64,000 nucleotides of DNA from Citreicoccus inhibens (GCF_019039035.1 NZ_JAHNZT010000012.1:155175-219174); one strand, 5' to 3'; shown: positions 52,742 through 61,822, counted from the first letter of the stretch. Notes: a model not told the origin generated them from the sequence alone. A program made the numbers and translations.

Positions 52742-53377
52742 TCATTCATCGTCATCCACCGAGGTGACGAGTCCAGTGGCCTTGTCCTCGAGCTTGATGA
52801 TGCCGACCCGCTTCCATTGTTTGCCTCGGCGTTCGTATACCTCTCCAGGACGGTTGTCGTTGGCGTAGGGAATGAGTTTCTGGATGGTGCATGCCGAGTC
52901 GAACTGGATTCGGATCAACCACACCTGCGTGCTGATCCGGCGATCCCGATCCGACATGGCGGATGGGGACCAGGGATGACTGTGGAAGTCCGCGATGGGA
53001 GAGGTTCGGCCGCGAGCGTCCTTGACCAGGCTGGGGGCATGACAGGACTTGCGCCGCGTTGCCCCCACGAGCTGAAGATCGCCGAGCGGGGATGGCATGC
53101 TCGCGAAGTAGCGCCCGTCTCCCAAGGAGTAGAGCGCGCCACAATACTCTTGGCCGTAGTCGCGCTGCGTTGCTGCGGGCAACCCCATGACGGCGGGGCA
53201 GAGCTGATCAATGACTTCGTCGATGTCGGTCGAGGGGGTGATGGCGCTCCAGGGGCCTCGCACCCATACGAAGTCGGAACCTGCCTGGAAGCCGTAGTCC
53301 GCTGTTTCGCGAGCATGGCGTGCGTTGCCAGCGCATCCCGCCCACACCAGCCAGGCCACCATGATGAGACGCCGCAT
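52742..53377 (-). CDS. Lipoprotein with JAMM/MPN metalloprotease motif (DUF4329-like)
   Basis: 211 residues: lipobox WAGC at the end of a short signal, then a domain containing QEYCGALYSLGDGRYFASM and DFHSHPWSPSAMSDRD. The latter is a perfect H-x-H-x7-S-x2-D JAMM signature (H132, H134, S142, D145), and E77 in the preceding strand can serve as the catalytic Glu. The order matches DUF4329/JAB-like domains, often found in secreted toxins or deubiquitinase-like enzymes. A zinc peptidase in the periplasm is predicted. Base composition is visibly less GC-rich than neighbours, hinting at transfer. Confidence 0.82.
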   Translation of the reverse strand: MRRLIMVAWLVWAGCAGNARHARETADYGFQAGSDFVWVRGPWSAITPSTDIDEVIDQLCPAVMGLPAATQRDYGQEYCGALYSLGDGRYFASMPSPLGDLQLVGATRRKSCHAPSLVKDARGRTSPIADFHSHPWSPSAMSDRDRRISTQVWLIRIQFDSACTIQKLIPYANDNRPGEVYERRGKQWKRVGIIKLEDKATGLVTSVDDDE

Positions 53378-53461
53378 GCTCTCAATCCCCGTCAAGGCGT
53401 GCGCACAGCTCGACACCTTGGATGCGGCAACGATACTTAGCTGCAAAACGAGATAAAGTTG

Positions 53462-54700
53462 CTAATCTTGTTTTGTTGAAAAGTGGCCCAGACGGCCTTC
53501 GCGCCGCATGCGCCATCGGCGCGCCCACGCGAGGAGTCGTCGCCCCCAATCGCGCACCCACGAGCGCTCGCTCCGCGCGGGTGCCAGCGCGGACGGCGGA
53601 ATCAGCATCACGGGCATCAGCGCGACCTTGCGCGAACTCGCCCCCTGTTTGGATTCGCCACCGCGCATGGGGCGTTCGAGCGAGCGCACCCAGCGCCGCA
53701 GCTCGCGCGCCTCTTCGTTGCCGTCGAACATCGCCTCGTCCTCTTCGGTGACGGCGTCCTCGGGAGGCGGCGGGACGAAGAGGGGCTGCTCCCACGACGC
53801 GGACCCCTGCTCCAGCGCGGCGTTCAGCGCGGCATACAGCTCCGCGCCGGTCTGGTAGCGACTCGACGGGCTGCGCTCCAGCAGCCGCCTGCACACGCCG
53901 CTCAAGGCCCGGGGCACCTGCGGATTGATGCGATGAGGCAGGGGCGCGCGGGCGGACAAGATGCTGCCGAGCAGCGCGGTGGGCGGAAGCGTGGCGGGAT
54001 ACGGGAAGGTGCCGGTGAGCACCTCGAACAGCACCAGCCCCAGCGAGTACAAATCATCCGTGGGGCGGAACGTATAGCGGGGCCCGTGCTCGCGATGCTC
54101 CATCCAGTACTGCAAGGACTCGGGGCTGCGATAGCTGGGCGTGCCAGGCGGGAGTCGGCCGTCGGTGAGCACCGGCGCGCTCGCATGGTCTCCTGAGCCG
54201 AAGTCCACCAACACGGGCCGCCCATCCGAGGCGCGCACGATGATGTTGCTGCCCTTGATGTCGCGATGCCGCACGCCCTCGCGATGAATGGCATCCAACG
54301 TGAGCGCCAGGTCCGCGAACAACATCGCCACCTGTCGAGACGTGAGGAGCGGCGTTCGAGCCCACTCGGACAGCGTGGGACCGTCCACGTAATCCATCAC
54401 GAGGAACAGGTAGCCCGTGCGCGGATGCGGCCACCGGTTGTAGCCACGCAAGGCCACCACGTTGGGATGGGTCACGCGTGAGAGCACGCTCACCTCCTTC
54501 ATCGTGCGCGCATCCACACGGGCCGAGTCCGCCGCGTCCTCCGGCCCCTGGAGCGCGAACTTGAGCGCGACGGGATGGCCATCCGCCTCCGCGAGGAACA
54601 CGGTCCCATAGCCTCCGGTGGCGATGCGCCGCACCAGCCGATAGCTGCCGACGACCTCGGAGGGCTGGAGGAGCAGGGGATGGAGTGCGTCGGGACTCAT
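53462..54700 (-). CDS. Hanks-type Ser/Thr protein kinase
   Basis: 412 residues. Complete catalytic set: glycine loop IATGGYGTVFLAE, K47 in VALKFAL, HRDIKGSN (D147), VDFGSGD (D166) and a DDLYSLGLVLFEVLTG helix. The kinase domain spans about 18-290; the rest is acidic then basic with KRGG-like Lys/Arg stretches and no membrane helix. Two lipoprotein genes and a pseudokinase follow on the same strand. Its 5' region carries a 12-bp-arm palindrome shared with the divergent XRE regulator. Confidence 0.93.
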   Translation of the reverse strand: MSPDALHPLLLQPSEVVGSYRLVRRIATGGYGTVFLAEADGHPVALKFALQGPEDAADSARVDARTMKEVSVLSRVTHPNVVALRGYNRWPHPRTGYLFLVMDYVDGPTLSEWARTPLLTSRQVAMLFADLALTLDAIHREGVRHRDIKGSNIIVRASDGRPVLVDFGSGDHASAPVLTDGRLPPGTPSYRSPESLQYWMEHREHGPRYTFRPTDDLYSLGLVLFEVLTGTFPYPATLPPTALLGSILSARAPLPHRINPQVPRALSGVCRRLLERSPSSRYQTGAELYAALNAALEQGSASWEQPLFVPPPPEDAVTEEDEAMFDGNEEARELRRWVRSLERPMRGGESKQGASSRKVALMPVMLIPPSALAPARSERSWVRDWGRRLLAWARRWRMRREGRLGHFSTKQD

Positions 54701-54812
54701 GGGGTGCCGCCCCCGGGGCCACGAGACGCCGCGAGGGCCTCGAACTGGCAACGGACCTGCACGAGACCTCCAGGGTTGAATCCACCTCGGGGAACAGGAC
54801 TTCGCAAGCGCG

Positions 54813-54844
54813 TGGACCTCACGGAAATAGACCCGTGAGGTCCA
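54813..54844. promoter_or_regulatory. 12-bp-arm perfect palindrome, candidate operator
   Basis: TGGACCTCACGG (54813-54824) and CCGTGAGGTCCA (54833-54844) are perfect inverted copies around AAATAGAC. A further half-site, CCTGTGAGGTA, lies at about 54859-54869. The element sits between the divergent kinase and XRE genes, 99 bases from the latter's ATG, where an XRE dimer would be expected to bind. It could also form a hairpin in RNA. Confidence 0.65.
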
Positions 54845-54942
54845 TAGCATGCGAAATGCCCTGTGAGGTAGTCTCTGGCCGTAGCAGGTAGGGTGTGAGA
54901 AACCCAACGCGTGGGAGCCCCTGTCGGAGCGGCGGAGAGCGC

Positions 54943-55296
54943 ATGAACGAGGAGCTGGCCATCATCGTGGGGGAGGCCGCGCGCGAGGCGCGTGAGCGGC
55001 TTCACCTGTCGCAGGCGGATGTGGCTTCACGGGTAGGAATCGCGCTGGAGGTCTACGCGCGCATCGAGCGAGGCCGGGTCCTGCCCAGCGCGACCACCCT
55101 GCGGCGCCTCTGCCGGGTGCTGAGCGTGCGCGCGGACACGCTGCTCGGCTTGGAGCCCACGAGCCCCATGGCGGGGGCCGAGGAGGACTCCCCGAGGCTG
55201 CGCCGACTCCTGGGTGAACTGCGAGAGCTGGATGGCGAGCAGCTCGGCGCCGTGACGCGAATGGTGCGGGACGCGCTGGTCCTGGTGCGTCGGTGA
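54943..55296 (+). CDS. XRE-family transcriptional regulator (paralogue 1)
   Basis: 117 residues. The Cro/C1-type helix-turn-helix covers about 8-65: EARERLHLSQADVASRVGIALEVYARIERGRVLPS with a following LRRLCRVLSVRADTLLGL. The C-terminal 40 residues are helical (LRRLLGELRELDGEQLGAV) and may dimerise. GGAG lies 6 bases before the ATG. A perfect palindrome lies upstream, consistent with autoregulation and control of the divergent kinase. Confidence 0.9.
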   Translation: MNEELAIIVGEAAREARERLHLSQADVASRVGIALEVYARIERGRVLPSATTLRRLCRVLSVRADTLLGLEPTSPMAGAEEDSPRLRRLLGELRELDGEQLGAVTRMVRDALVLVRR

Positions 55297-55410
55297 AGAC
55301 CTGAACTCCACCGGAAACTTGCACACCCGGGGTGAAATGAGAGTCTCGGGTTGTCCGTACTTCCTCTTCTCCCCGCGGCGTGTTGGATGGCGTCGCGCCC
55401 CTGATTCGGA

Positions 55411-55845
55411 ATGCCCGCGCCCGTCAATGAGAAGCTGACCGTCATCTTCGGAGCCGCTGCCCGCGATGCCCGCCTGCGCTTGGGGTTCACGCAGGCCGAT
55501 GTGGCCGAGCGGGTGGGGATTGCCATGGAGGTCTACAGCCGGATGGAGCGCGGGAAGATGTTGCCGCGTGCGCAGACGTTGCGCCGGCTGTGTGACGTGC
55601 TGCAGGTGTCGGCGGACGTGCTGCTGGGCGTGGGAGCGCCGGGAGCGTCAGCGCCCGTCAACGTGCCTCGCCGAGAGGGACGAGAGGAGCCCGCCGAGCT
55701 TCGGAGGCTGACGCGGACGCTGCGCGCGTTGGAGCTCGGGCAACTGCGCGCGGTGTCGAGGGTCGTGAACGCGGTCGTGTCGGTGATGCCCAAGCGGGCA
55801 CCAACGCTGGTGACGCGAGCGACGAAGCGGCGCAAGGCAGGGTAG
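55411..55845 (+). CDS. XRE-family transcriptional regulator (paralogue 2)
   Basis: 144 residues, same layout as the regulator at 54943: LRLGFTQADVAERVGIAMEVYSRMERGKMLP and LRRLCDVLQVSADVLLGV, then a Pro/Arg linker and helices LRRLTRTLRALELGQLRAV, with a basic tail. The two probably arose by tandem duplication. No clear Shine-Dalgarno precedes the ATG, suggesting weak or leaderless-like translation. Confidence 0.88.
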   Translation: MPAPVNEKLTVIFGAAARDARLRLGFTQADVAERVGIAMEVYSRMERGKMLPRAQTLRRLCDVLQVSADVLLGVGAPGASAPVNVPRREGREEPAELRRLTRTLRALELGQLRAVSRVVNAVVSVMPKRAPTLVTRATKRRKAG

Positions 55846-55972
55846 GCAGGTCGCGGGCGCGCGGCCGTCCCAAGCGGCCGCCAGGTGGCGGATGCCCACC
55901 GTCGGACAGGGCGCCGGCATGGGAGATGAGCGGCATCTGACAGCCAGATTAAAGGGCTCTCATCCAGCGAAC

Positions 55973-55989
55973 GGGAGTCGCGGACTCCC
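55973..55989. promoter_or_regulatory. Perfect short palindrome upstream of the efflux operon
   Basis: GGGAGTC-GCG-GACTCCC is a perfect dyad with 7-base arms, 15 bases upstream of the TolC-like start codon. It may be an operator for the efflux operon or an RNA hairpin near the ribosome site. The binding protein is unknown; the OmpR-type regulator at 62887 is one candidate. Confidence 0.45.
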
Positions 55990-56004
55990 AGCGGGTGGTC
56001 GAGC

Positions 56005-57636
56005 ATGCGGCGCGGATTGCTCATGGCTGCGAAGCACACGAATGCGCGAGGGAGCAGAAGCCGGGGAAGTGGCTGGCTGATCATGCTGGGCCTGCTGCCG
56101 GGTGCATGGGCCCAGGCCGAAGCGCCGCACGCCCCCACCGCGGCTCCAATTCAATCGGCGAGCGCGACACTCACCCAGTCACCCGCGCGGCCAAACGCAG
56201 ACACCGCCACGGCATCGCGTCCGGCTCACACCGAAGCCACCGCGCAACCAACTGGTGCGACCCAGAACGCAGACCCCCCCTTGCGCGAGGGCCGCGCCGT
56301 CTCGCCCGCCTCGGGACAGCTGCCCACCGACAGAGTCCAGCCAGCGGCAGCGATGCCCGTCGCGGCCGGGTCCTCGGACGCGGCTGGACCCGCTCGCACC
56401 GCGCAGCCCTCGAACGAGACACCCAAGAACAACGCGGGGACGCGACCCGACGGACCGCCGACGGATGCGGCACAGCCCTTCGTTGCGACCCGTGTCGAAG
56501 TCCCCTTGACGCTCGACGCAGCCTTGGCCGAGGCCGCGGGGCGCGCGCCTGGCATCGCAGCGGGCCGCGCCCGCGAGGCGATGGCACGCGGGGACATCGA
56601 AGTGGCCCGAACCTTCGCGCCGCTCACCGTCTCGCTCGCGGCGGGAGGGAATGATCCGCACTGGGCCGCGGGCGTGTCGCAACGCCTGTTCGTCCCCGGC
56701 GCCCGAGGCGCGCGGATCCACGCCGCCGAACTGGGCGCGGAAGGTGCGGAGGCGGACCGCCGAGCGAACGAGCTGACGGTGCGAGCCACCACGCGTCGCG
56801 CGTACTTCGCCTTGGTGCGAGCGCGGCAGCTCGAATCCAACGCCGAGCGAACGCTGCGCTTGGCCCAGGAGTCCGAAGCGGCGGTCCACCTGCGCTTCGA
56901 GACCGGCGCTGCCCCGGAGCTGGAGTGGGTGCAAGCCACGCTCGCGAGAGCCTCCGCTGAAGTCGCCGTATCGGAGCAGCACGCGGACACGGTGACGCTC
57001 TCGGCCGAACTCGCCGTGCTGTTGGGGCGAGACCCGCGCCGTCTCCTCGCTCCTGGGGAGGAGCCGGTCCCCCCACCGCCCTCGCTGGACGCCGCCGTCG
57101 CCCGAGCGGCTCAAGCCCCCCGCGCCAGAGCGAAACAGGCGGACGTCGACGCCGCGCGAGAGTCCTTGCGCGCGGCGAAGCGAGAGCGCTGGCCCACGCC
57201 CGTCGTGGGCGTGTCGCTGGAGGGAGACGGCCCGCATGGCGAGAGCGTGTTCTTGCGAGGCGCGCTCGACCTGGAGGTCCCCACGCCTGGGTTGGGGCGC
57301 GGAGAGCTGGATCGCCTCCACGCCGCGGTGTCCCTGGCCGAGGCGCAAGCGGATGAGGACCGCCGCCAGGGGCTCGCGGACATCGTCGTCGCGCATGCGC
57401 GACTTACCTCGGCACTCGCGACGTTGCGCAAGTACGAGGCGGACATCCTGCCGGGATTGGAGACCACGGAACGAATGGCCTTGGACTCCTACCGTGCGGG
57501 CCGCAGCCCGTTGCTCGCGCTGAACGAGGCCCTCAAGTCGGCCTCGGACCTGCGCGCCCAGTTCATCCAGGCGGCCTTCACCGCGCAGTCTGCCTTCGCG
57601 GACCTGGAAGTGGCCGTCGGGAGTGCCCTGCCATGA
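56005..57636 (+). CDS. TolC/CzcC-type outer membrane efflux protein
   Basis: 543 residues. A signal-like helix near residues 24-38 is followed by a long Ala/Pro/Thr-rich linker (about 40-165), then two TolC repeats: VPLTLDAALAEAAGRAPGI opening, long coiled helices (RQLESNAERTLRLAQESEA), and LADIVVAHARLTSALATLRKYEADILPGLE with the closing SYRAGRSPLLALNEAL. It forms the outer membrane channel of the three-part pump encoded with the next two genes. The linker is longer than usual. The start may be ATG 56005 or 56023. Confidence 0.88.
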   Translation: MRRGLLMAAKHTNARGSRSRGSGWLIMLGLLPGAWAQAEAPHAPTAAPIQSASATLTQSPARPNADTATASRPAHTEATAQPTGATQNADPPLREGRAVSPASGQLPTDRVQPAAAMPVAAGSSDAAGPARTAQPSNETPKNNAGTRPDGPPTDAAQPFVATRVEVPLTLDAALAEAAGRAPGIAAGRAREAMARGDIEVARTFAPLTVSLAAGGNDPHWAAGVSQRLFVPGARGARIHAAELGAEGAEADRRANELTVRATTRRAYFALVRARQLESNAERTLRLAQESEAAVHLRFETGAAPELEWVQATLARASAEVAVSEQHADTVTLSAELAVLLGRDPRRLLAPGEEPVPPPPSLDAAVARAAQAPRARAKQADVDAARESLRAAKRERWPTPVVGVSLEGDGPHGESVFLRGALDLEVPTPGLGRGELDRLHAAVSLAEAQADEDRRQGLADIVVAHARLTSALATLRKYEADILPGLETTERMALDSYRAGRSPLLALNEALKSASDLRAQFIQAAFTAQSAFADLEVAVGSALP

Positions 57637-58700
57637 GATTCGGTGTCGTGCTCCTCGCGTGTGGACTCTCGGTGGCGTGCAAGCCCGCGTCGAAGGAAGA
57701 GGCGGTGTTGCCGCATCCGCGCGTGCGTGCCGCGACCGCGCATCTGGCACCCGCGGGAGTGTCGCTCGCGGTGTCGGGAGTGCTGGCGTCTCCTCCAGGA
57801 AGGGAGCTCAAGCTCGGGCCCTTGGTTCCGGGTCGCCTCGCCAGGCTGAGCGTCTCGGAGGGCGCGTCCGTCCGAGCAACCCAGACGTTGGCCGAGGTGG
57901 AGTCCGCCCCCGTCGCCGCTGAGCTGACGCAGGCGGAGGCCACCGCGAGGGAGGCCGCCGCGGCGGCCCGCGCCGCGGAGGCGAAGCGCGAGCGCACGGA
58001 GGTGCTCGTGCAGCGCGGAGTCGCGGCCCGTCAGGAACTGGAGCAGGACCGCAGCGCGGAGGTGGCCGCGGTCGCCGCCGAGCAGCGAGCGAAGTCCGCG
58101 GTGGAGTTGGCGCACCGAGGCGTCCGGCGCAGCGTCATCCAGGCGCCATTCGATGGCGTGGTGACGGCGGTGTTCGTCCAGCAGGGCGAGTCGGTGGACA
58201 CGCCGGGCCAGCCCATCATCCAAGTCTCGGCCACGGAGCCGCTGGAGCTGCGCGCCTTCCTGCCCCAAGCGGAGGTCGCGAGAGTGAGGGTCGGCCAGAA
58301 GGTCACGCTCGGCCTGGATGCGCGAGCGGATCCACCGGCAGGAGAGGTGCTCGCCGTCTCGCCCACCATCGACGCGCGGAGCGGCAATGTCCTCGTGCGC
58401 ATCCATGTCGCGAACCCGAACGGAGCCTTGCGCTTGGGCAGCCTCATCCGGGCGCGAATCCAACTGGAGGAGGTGGGGCGCGCGCTGCGCCTCCCCGCCT
58501 CGGCGCTGTTGCCCACGGGGGATGGGGGCGTGAGCGTGGCGCTCGTGGAGGAAGGGCGAGTGCGGGGCGTCGGGGTGACGGTGCTGTCGGAGGAGAACGG
58601 CGAGGCCTTGCTCGACGGCCCGGTCCCAGAGGGCGCCGTGGTCATCGTCGAGGGTGGGTACTCGCTGCCGGATGGCACTGAGGTGGAGGTGGTGCGTTGA
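57633..58700 (+). CDS. RND efflux periplasmic adaptor (membrane fusion) lipoprotein
   Basis: 355 residues. Lipobox LSVAC, biotinyl-lipoyl-like halves (GRLARLSVSEGASVRATQTLAEV and VIQAPFDGVVTAVFVQQGESV) flanking a coiled-coil hairpin of Ala/Glu heptads, then beta-barrel and membrane-proximal domains. It bridges the RND pump and the TolC-like channel. It overlaps the channel gene by four bases and the pump gene by four. Confidence 0.92.
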   Translation: MRFGVVLLACGLSVACKPASKEEAVLPHPRVRAATAHLAPAGVSLAVSGVLASPPGRELKLGPLVPGRLARLSVSEGASVRATQTLAEVESAPVAAELTQAEATAREAAAAARAAEAKRERTEVLVQRGVAARQELEQDRSAEVAAVAAEQRAKSAVELAHRGVRRSVIQAPFDGVVTAVFVQQGESVDTPGQPIIQVSATEPLELRAFLPQAEVARVRVGQKVTLGLDARADPPAGEVLAVSPTIDARSGNVLVRIHVANPNGALRLGSLIRARIQLEEVGRALRLPASALLPTGDGGVSVALVEEGRVRGVGVTVLSEENGEALLDGPVPEGAVVIVEGGYSLPDGTEVEVVR

Positions 58701-61700
58701 AGTGGATGGCGTTGTTGCGGCGGCACGCGCCGGGTCTGCTGGTGTTGCTCGGGGCGCTGTGTGTGGGCGGTGCGGTGGCGGGGATGCATCTGCCGGGCGG
58801 GCTCTACCCGGAGGTGACCTTCCCCCGCATCGTCGTCGTGGCGACGGTGCCGGGCGCGAGCGCTCGGACCATGCAGCTGTCGGTGACGCGCCCGGTAGAG
58901 GAGGGGCTGTCCACGGTCATCGGGGTGCGTCGGGTGCGCTCGCGCACCATCCGCGCCGCGAGCGAAGTGTCGCTCTGGTTCGATCCGCGGTCGGACATGG
59001 ACCGGGCCCTGGGGTTGATCAACGCGAGGCTGGCGGAGCTCCGGAGTTCGCTCCCACCGGACGTGACGTTGACCGCGGAGCGGCTCCTGCCCTCGTCCTT
59101 TCCCATCCAGACGCTCGCGGTGGCGGGCACCGCCGAGCCCGCGAAGCTTCGAGACTTCGCGCTGTACACGCTGCGACCGTTGCTCGCGGGCCTGCCGGGA
59201 GTGGGGCGTGTGGAGGTCATCGGCGGTGACGTGCGCGAGCTGCGCATCGAAGTGGATCCACGGAAGCTGGAGCAAGCGGGGCTGGACCTCTCCACGGTGG
59301 CCACCGCGGTAGGAGATGCCCTCAAGCTGGAGCCCGCGGGCCGGGTGGACGTGCACTACCAACAGGAGTTGGTGGTGGTGCGCGGGCCGGTGGATGACCC
59401 GGGACGGTTGGTGGAGCTGGTGGTGGGGGGCTCGGAGACCGCTCCGATTCGCCTGGGAGACGTGGCCCGAGTGGCGGAGGGGCACGCGGATCGACTGTCG
59501 CGCACGTTCGCGAACGGTCACCCCGCGGTGCTGGTGAGCATCGGTCGCCGGCCCCAGGCGGACGCCATCGCGCTGGCGAAGGACATCGAGCGCGAGCTGA
59601 AAACCCTGACGCCCGCGCTGCCGCCAGGCATCGAGGTCCGAGTGTCCTACGACCAGGTGGACCTCATCGCGCGCTCGGTGTCGCACGTGCGCGACGAGGT
59701 GGCGCTGGGAGGACTGCTCACGCTCGCGGTGGTGGGCCTGTTCCTGCGCTCCTGGCGGCCGATGTTGGCGGCGGCGGTGGCGCTGCCGGCCACGCTGTGG
59801 ATGACGCTCGGCGCGCTCTGGATATCGGGGGGCACGCTGAACCTGATGTCCCTGGGCGGGCTCGCGGTGGCCATCGGGTTGGTGGTGGACGACGCGGTCG
59901 TGGTGGTGGAGGCCGTGCATCGCCGGATGAGCGAGGGCATGGAGCGCTGGGCGGCGACAGCCGATGCGCTTCGCGAGGTCGCGTGGCCCGTCACCAACTC
60001 CACGCTGACGACGGTCGTGGTGTTCGCGCCGCTGTCTTTGTTGTCGGGAGTGGCGGGGCAGTTCTTCTCCGCGCTCGCGTTCACGTTGTGCGCGGCGGTG
60101 GTGTTCTCCCTGGGCATCGCGGTGACGCTGACGCCACTGCTGTGCGGCACCTTGCTGCGCCCCCAACCAGGGAGCGGGCACGAGGCACCCGGCGCCGGGC
60201 TCTACGCCAGGACCCTGGCGCGAGTGGCCGAGCATCCCGCGAGGACGCTGGCGGTCGTGGCGCTGCTGACCGCGCTGCTGGGTGGGCTCGCCTGGGGCGT
60301 GGGGACGGGCTTCCTCCCCGAACTCGATGAGGGCGCCTTCGTGGTGGACTACTTCACGCCCACGGGGACCTCGGTGGACGAGGCGGAGCGCTTGGGTCAT
60401 CAGCTCGAAGAGGTCCTCGCGAGCCTCCCCGAAGTCGAGGGCACGAGCCGGCGCCTCGGCGCGGAGCTGGGGCCGCCCGCGGCCACGGAGTCGTCCCTCG
60501 GAGACATCACGGTGTCGTTGAAGCCCTCGCGCGACCGTCCCGGTGAAGAGGTCATCGAGGAGGCCCGTGAGAAGGTCGAGGCCACCGTCCCGGGAGTCCG
60601 GGTGGAGTTCGTCGAACTGCTCCAGGACGTGCTCTCCGACCTGGAGGGCAACCCGGATCCAGTGGAGGTGAAGCTCCAAGGCACGGACCTGGACGCGCTT
60701 CGCGCCTTCGCGCCGCAGGTGGCGGAGCGCCTCAAGGACATCCCGGGGCTGGCGGACCTGTACGACGGCGTCGCGGGATGCACGCCCGAGGTCCATCTGG
60801 ACGTGGATCTCCGTGCCGCGGGTCAGCTCGGGCTGACGGTGCAGGACGTGGCCACGCAGGTGCGCACGGCGATGTTGGGACACATCGCGGGCTCGGTGCC
60901 GAGGGAGGGACGTTGGATGGAAGCCCGCGTGAGCCTGCGGGACGCGGATCGCCTGGACGCACAGGTGTTGGAGCACCTGCGCGTGAGGACGCCCGCGGGA
61001 GCGGCGATACCCGTGCTGCAAGTGGCGCATGTGCGGCGAGAGTGCCTGCCCTCGGAGTTGTTGTCGGACAACCTGAGGCCGCTGGTGGCGGTGACGGGGC
61101 GCTTGGAGGGACGGGACCTGGGCAGCGTGACGGCGGACGTGCAGGCGCGGCTCGCGGGGCTGGTCCCACCGCCAGGAATTGATCTCCGCCTGGGAGGGCT
61201 CCGAGAGAGCCAACACGAGTCCTTCGTCTCCCTGGTATGGGTGTTGTTGCTGGCCGCATTGGGAGTGTTCTGGGTGCTGACGGTCCACTTCCGGAGCCTC
61301 GTCCTGCCGTGCCTCATCCTGGGAGCGGTGCCGATTGCGCTCGCGGCCGGAGTGGCCTGCTTGCGAGTGACGGGAGTCCCACTCAACGTCTCCTCGCTGA
61401 TGGGCTGCATCCTCTTGGTCGGCCTGGTGGTGAAGAACGGAATCCTCCTGCTCGACCGAGCGGAGGAGGGCCGCGACGCCGGAATGGATGCAAGGAGCGC
61501 GGTGGTGCTCGCGGCTCAGGTCCGGCTGCGTCCAATCCTCATGACCACGCTGGCCACCTTGCTGGGATTGTTGCCGCTGGCACTGGGCCTGGGGGAGGGA
61601 GGAGAACTCCAGCGCCCCCTGGCGGTCACCGTCCTCGGAGGATTGGCACTCTCGACCTTGATGGTCCTGATTGCCCTACCAGCGGCCTATCTCCTCGTAC

Positions 61701-61747
61701 GCCGAGCGGGCCAACCGCCACCGGCCACACCGCACGCGATGCCCTGA
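58697..61747 (+). CDS. RND-family efflux permease
   Basis: 1016 residues with twelve predicted helices and two large periplasmic loops. Proton-relay residues are present: D398 and D399 in IGLVVDDAVVVVEAV and K913 in LVGLVVKNGILLLD, the AcrB-type arrangement rather than the metal-type CzcA helix 4. Multidrug or organic-compound export driven by proton motive force is therefore likelier than heavy metals, though the adaptor and channel are not diagnostic. It starts at TTG 58697, with GGAGG 7 bases upstream; ATG 58706 is an alternative. Confidence 0.92.
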   Translation: MKWMALLRRHAPGLLVLLGALCVGGAVAGMHLPGGLYPEVTFPRIVVVATVPGASARTMQLSVTRPVEEGLSTVIGVRRVRSRTIRAASEVSLWFDPRSDMDRALGLINARLAELRSSLPPDVTLTAERLLPSSFPIQTLAVAGTAEPAKLRDFALYTLRPLLAGLPGVGRVEVIGGDVRELRIEVDPRKLEQAGLDLSTVATAVGDALKLEPAGRVDVHYQQELVVVRGPVDDPGRLVELVVGGSETAPIRLGDVARVAEGHADRLSRTFANGHPAVLVSIGRRPQADAIALAKDIERELKTLTPALPPGIEVRVSYDQVDLIARSVSHVRDEVALGGLLTLAVVGLFLRSWRPMLAAAVALPATLWMTLGALWISGGTLNLMSLGGLAVAIGLVVDDAVVVVEAVHRRMSEGMERWAATADALREVAWPVTNSTLTTVVVFAPLSLLSGVAGQFFSALAFTLCAAVVFSLGIAVTLTPLLCGTLLRPQPGSGHEAPGAGLYARTLARVAEHPARTLAVVALLTALLGGLAWGVGTGFLPELDEGAFVVDYFTPTGTSVDEAERLGHQLEEVLASLPEVEGTSRRLGAELGPPAATESSLGDITVSLKPSRDRPGEEVIEEAREKVEATVPGVRVEFVELLQDVLSDLEGNPDPVEVKLQGTDLDALRAFAPQVAERLKDIPGLADLYDGVAGCTPEVHLDVDLRAAGQLGLTVQDVATQVRTAMLGHIAGSVPREGRWMEARVSLRDADRLDAQVLEHLRVRTPAGAAIPVLQVAHVRRECLPSELLSDNLRPLVAVTGRLEGRDLGSVTADVQARLAGLVPPPGIDLRLGGLRESQHESFVSLVWVLLLAALGVFWVLTVHFRSLVLPCLILGAVPIALAAGVACLRVTGVPLNVSSLMGCILLVGLVVKNGILLLDRAEEGRDAGMDARSAVVLAAQVRLRPILMTTLATLLGLLPLALGLGEGGELQRPLAVTVLGGLALSTLMVLIALPAAYLLVRRAGQPPPATPHAMP

Positions 61748-61822
61748 TGCAGCAGCCCGGCCAGTGAGGCAGACACCAGCGCTCGCCAGCCCCACCGACA
61801 GACAGACCCAAGCACGGTCGAG

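Noticed and set aside
58031..61288. Very long antisense open frame (over 1000 codons) opposite the RND pump
   Set aside because: It mirrors the codon bias of the sense gene, is His/Arg/Gln-rich without domains, and has no ribosome site. Long antisense frames are a by-product of high GC content.
56005..61747. Heavy-metal (Czc/Cus) exporter
   Set aside because: The pump's helix 4 has the DD pair of AcrB-type drug exporters, not the metal-type motif, although the two-component pair looks somewhat CusRS-like.
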